Assembly (NCBI RefSeq): GCF_030010415.1
Contig: NZ_JASCSA010000002.1
Direction: 5' to 3' (one strand)
From: Cobetia amphilecti
GTDB lineage: Bacteria; Pseudomonadota; Gammaproteobacteria; Pseudomonadales; Halomonadaceae
DNA length: 64,000 nt
The position numbers were made by a program, and so were the translations under genes. This document shows positions 63,813 through 64,000 of this stretch, piece by piece (within the stretch, counting starts at the first letter, position 1; the number at the start of each line of letters is the position of its first letter). The notes beneath the pieces are model-generated. The model did no database searches. It was not told the DNA's origin and saw only the letters and a program-made list of their open reading frames with translations.

Positions 63813-64000
63813 AGGTCGGGCCAGCTCCTTGATTCTGGTTCATCATGAAAATAATTGCGCGCTTTGACAGACAACATGTCTGCCGCACCACCCAAAACGG
63901 GTTTACGTTCCGTTTAACCCGTACAGAGGGATTTGACTTCCCAGTATAGGAGCAGCCACTTGGGGCATACCAGCCTAAAATACCGAGGGGCGCAAATCCC
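63813..64000. other. Region upstream of ftsA; possible tail of a further division gene at the window edge
   Basis: There are two inverted repeats, CAGACA/TGTCTG (63868-63873, 63877-63882) and ACGGGTT/AACCCGT (63897-63903, 63916-63922). A minus-strand frame ends at 63975-63977 and could be the last codons of ftsQ, but only eight codons are visible. The gap of over 150 bases before ftsA is longer than usual, so an internal promoter or terminator-like element may lie here. Confidence 0.35.

Noticed and set aside
63975..64000. C-terminus of ftsQ
   Set aside because: Only eight codons are visible at the edge, and the gap to ftsA is longer than usual, so I did not call the gene.

Overview
The window is a contiguous, gene-dense stretch of a GC-rich gammaproteobacterial chromosome. 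The gene content and order best fit a marine member of the Halomonadaceae (Halomonas/Cobetia type): pilA/pilBCD-coaE-yacG, MutT-ThiE, argJ, secA, dciA, lpxC, ftsZ, ftsA, plus a HexR-zwf-pgl-eda Entner-Doudoroff locus and a Wzx/Wzy exopolysaccharide cluster. No taxonomic search was possible, so this is a judgement from synteny and protein sequence. I see no tRNA, rRNA, CRISPR array, insertion sequence or prophage.

Layout. 1-5458: start of serS, the fluoride channel crcB, a P5C-reductase-like protein and the large FAD/Fe-S dehydrogenase ydiJ. 5680-9306: an Na+/H+-type antiporter with an RCK domain and a NupC-type nucleoside transporter. 9430-13371: a cobalamin locus (riboswitch, btuB, cobO, btuF). 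13475-17623: a SIMPL-domain protein, pyrF, a ComEA-like protein, slyD and rfaH. 17775-29199: an AmpG-like permease, then a compact exopolysaccharide operon (STAS protein, Wza-like, Wzz/GumC-like, Wzy-like, Wzx, GT2, a WecG-WcaJ fusion, a degenerate nucleotidyltransferase). 29256-37701: a SEC-C/TPR protein, homocysteine methyltransferase, an unrecognised membrane-anchored protein, topB and a PanE-like reductase. 37933-42084: eda, pgl and zwf, divergent from hexR. 42306-47303: a selenate/phosphonate-family ABC transporter, a CDF metal transporter and a small acidic protein. 47349-53363: type IV pilus genes, coaE and yacG. 53512-63812: mutT-thiE, argJ, secA with an upstream secreted leader gene, dciA, lpxC, ftsZ and ftsA.

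The most exciting signal is upstream of secA. A 126-codon gene (58824-59204, minus strand) encodes a protein with a long signal sequence that ends in Arg-Ala-Pro-Pro plus three residues. RAPP is the motif of the known ApdA/ApdP-type ribosome arrest peptides and resembles the RAGP end of E. coli SecM. The last three sense codons and the first base of its stop codon are perfectly complementary (10 bp) to the secA Shine-Dalgarno and spacer. A ribosome stalled on RAPP would cover that strand and free the secA start. This looks like a SecM-type secretion monitor built with a different arrest motif; it is inferred from sequence only.

The exopolysaccharide genes form one overlapping transcription unit with an RfaH-type antiterminator gene nearby. 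The central-carbon genes zwf-pgl-eda are transcribed away from their probable repressor HexR. The division genes ftsA-ftsZ and lpxC are in the usual order, with secA separated from lpxC by dciA on the opposite strand.
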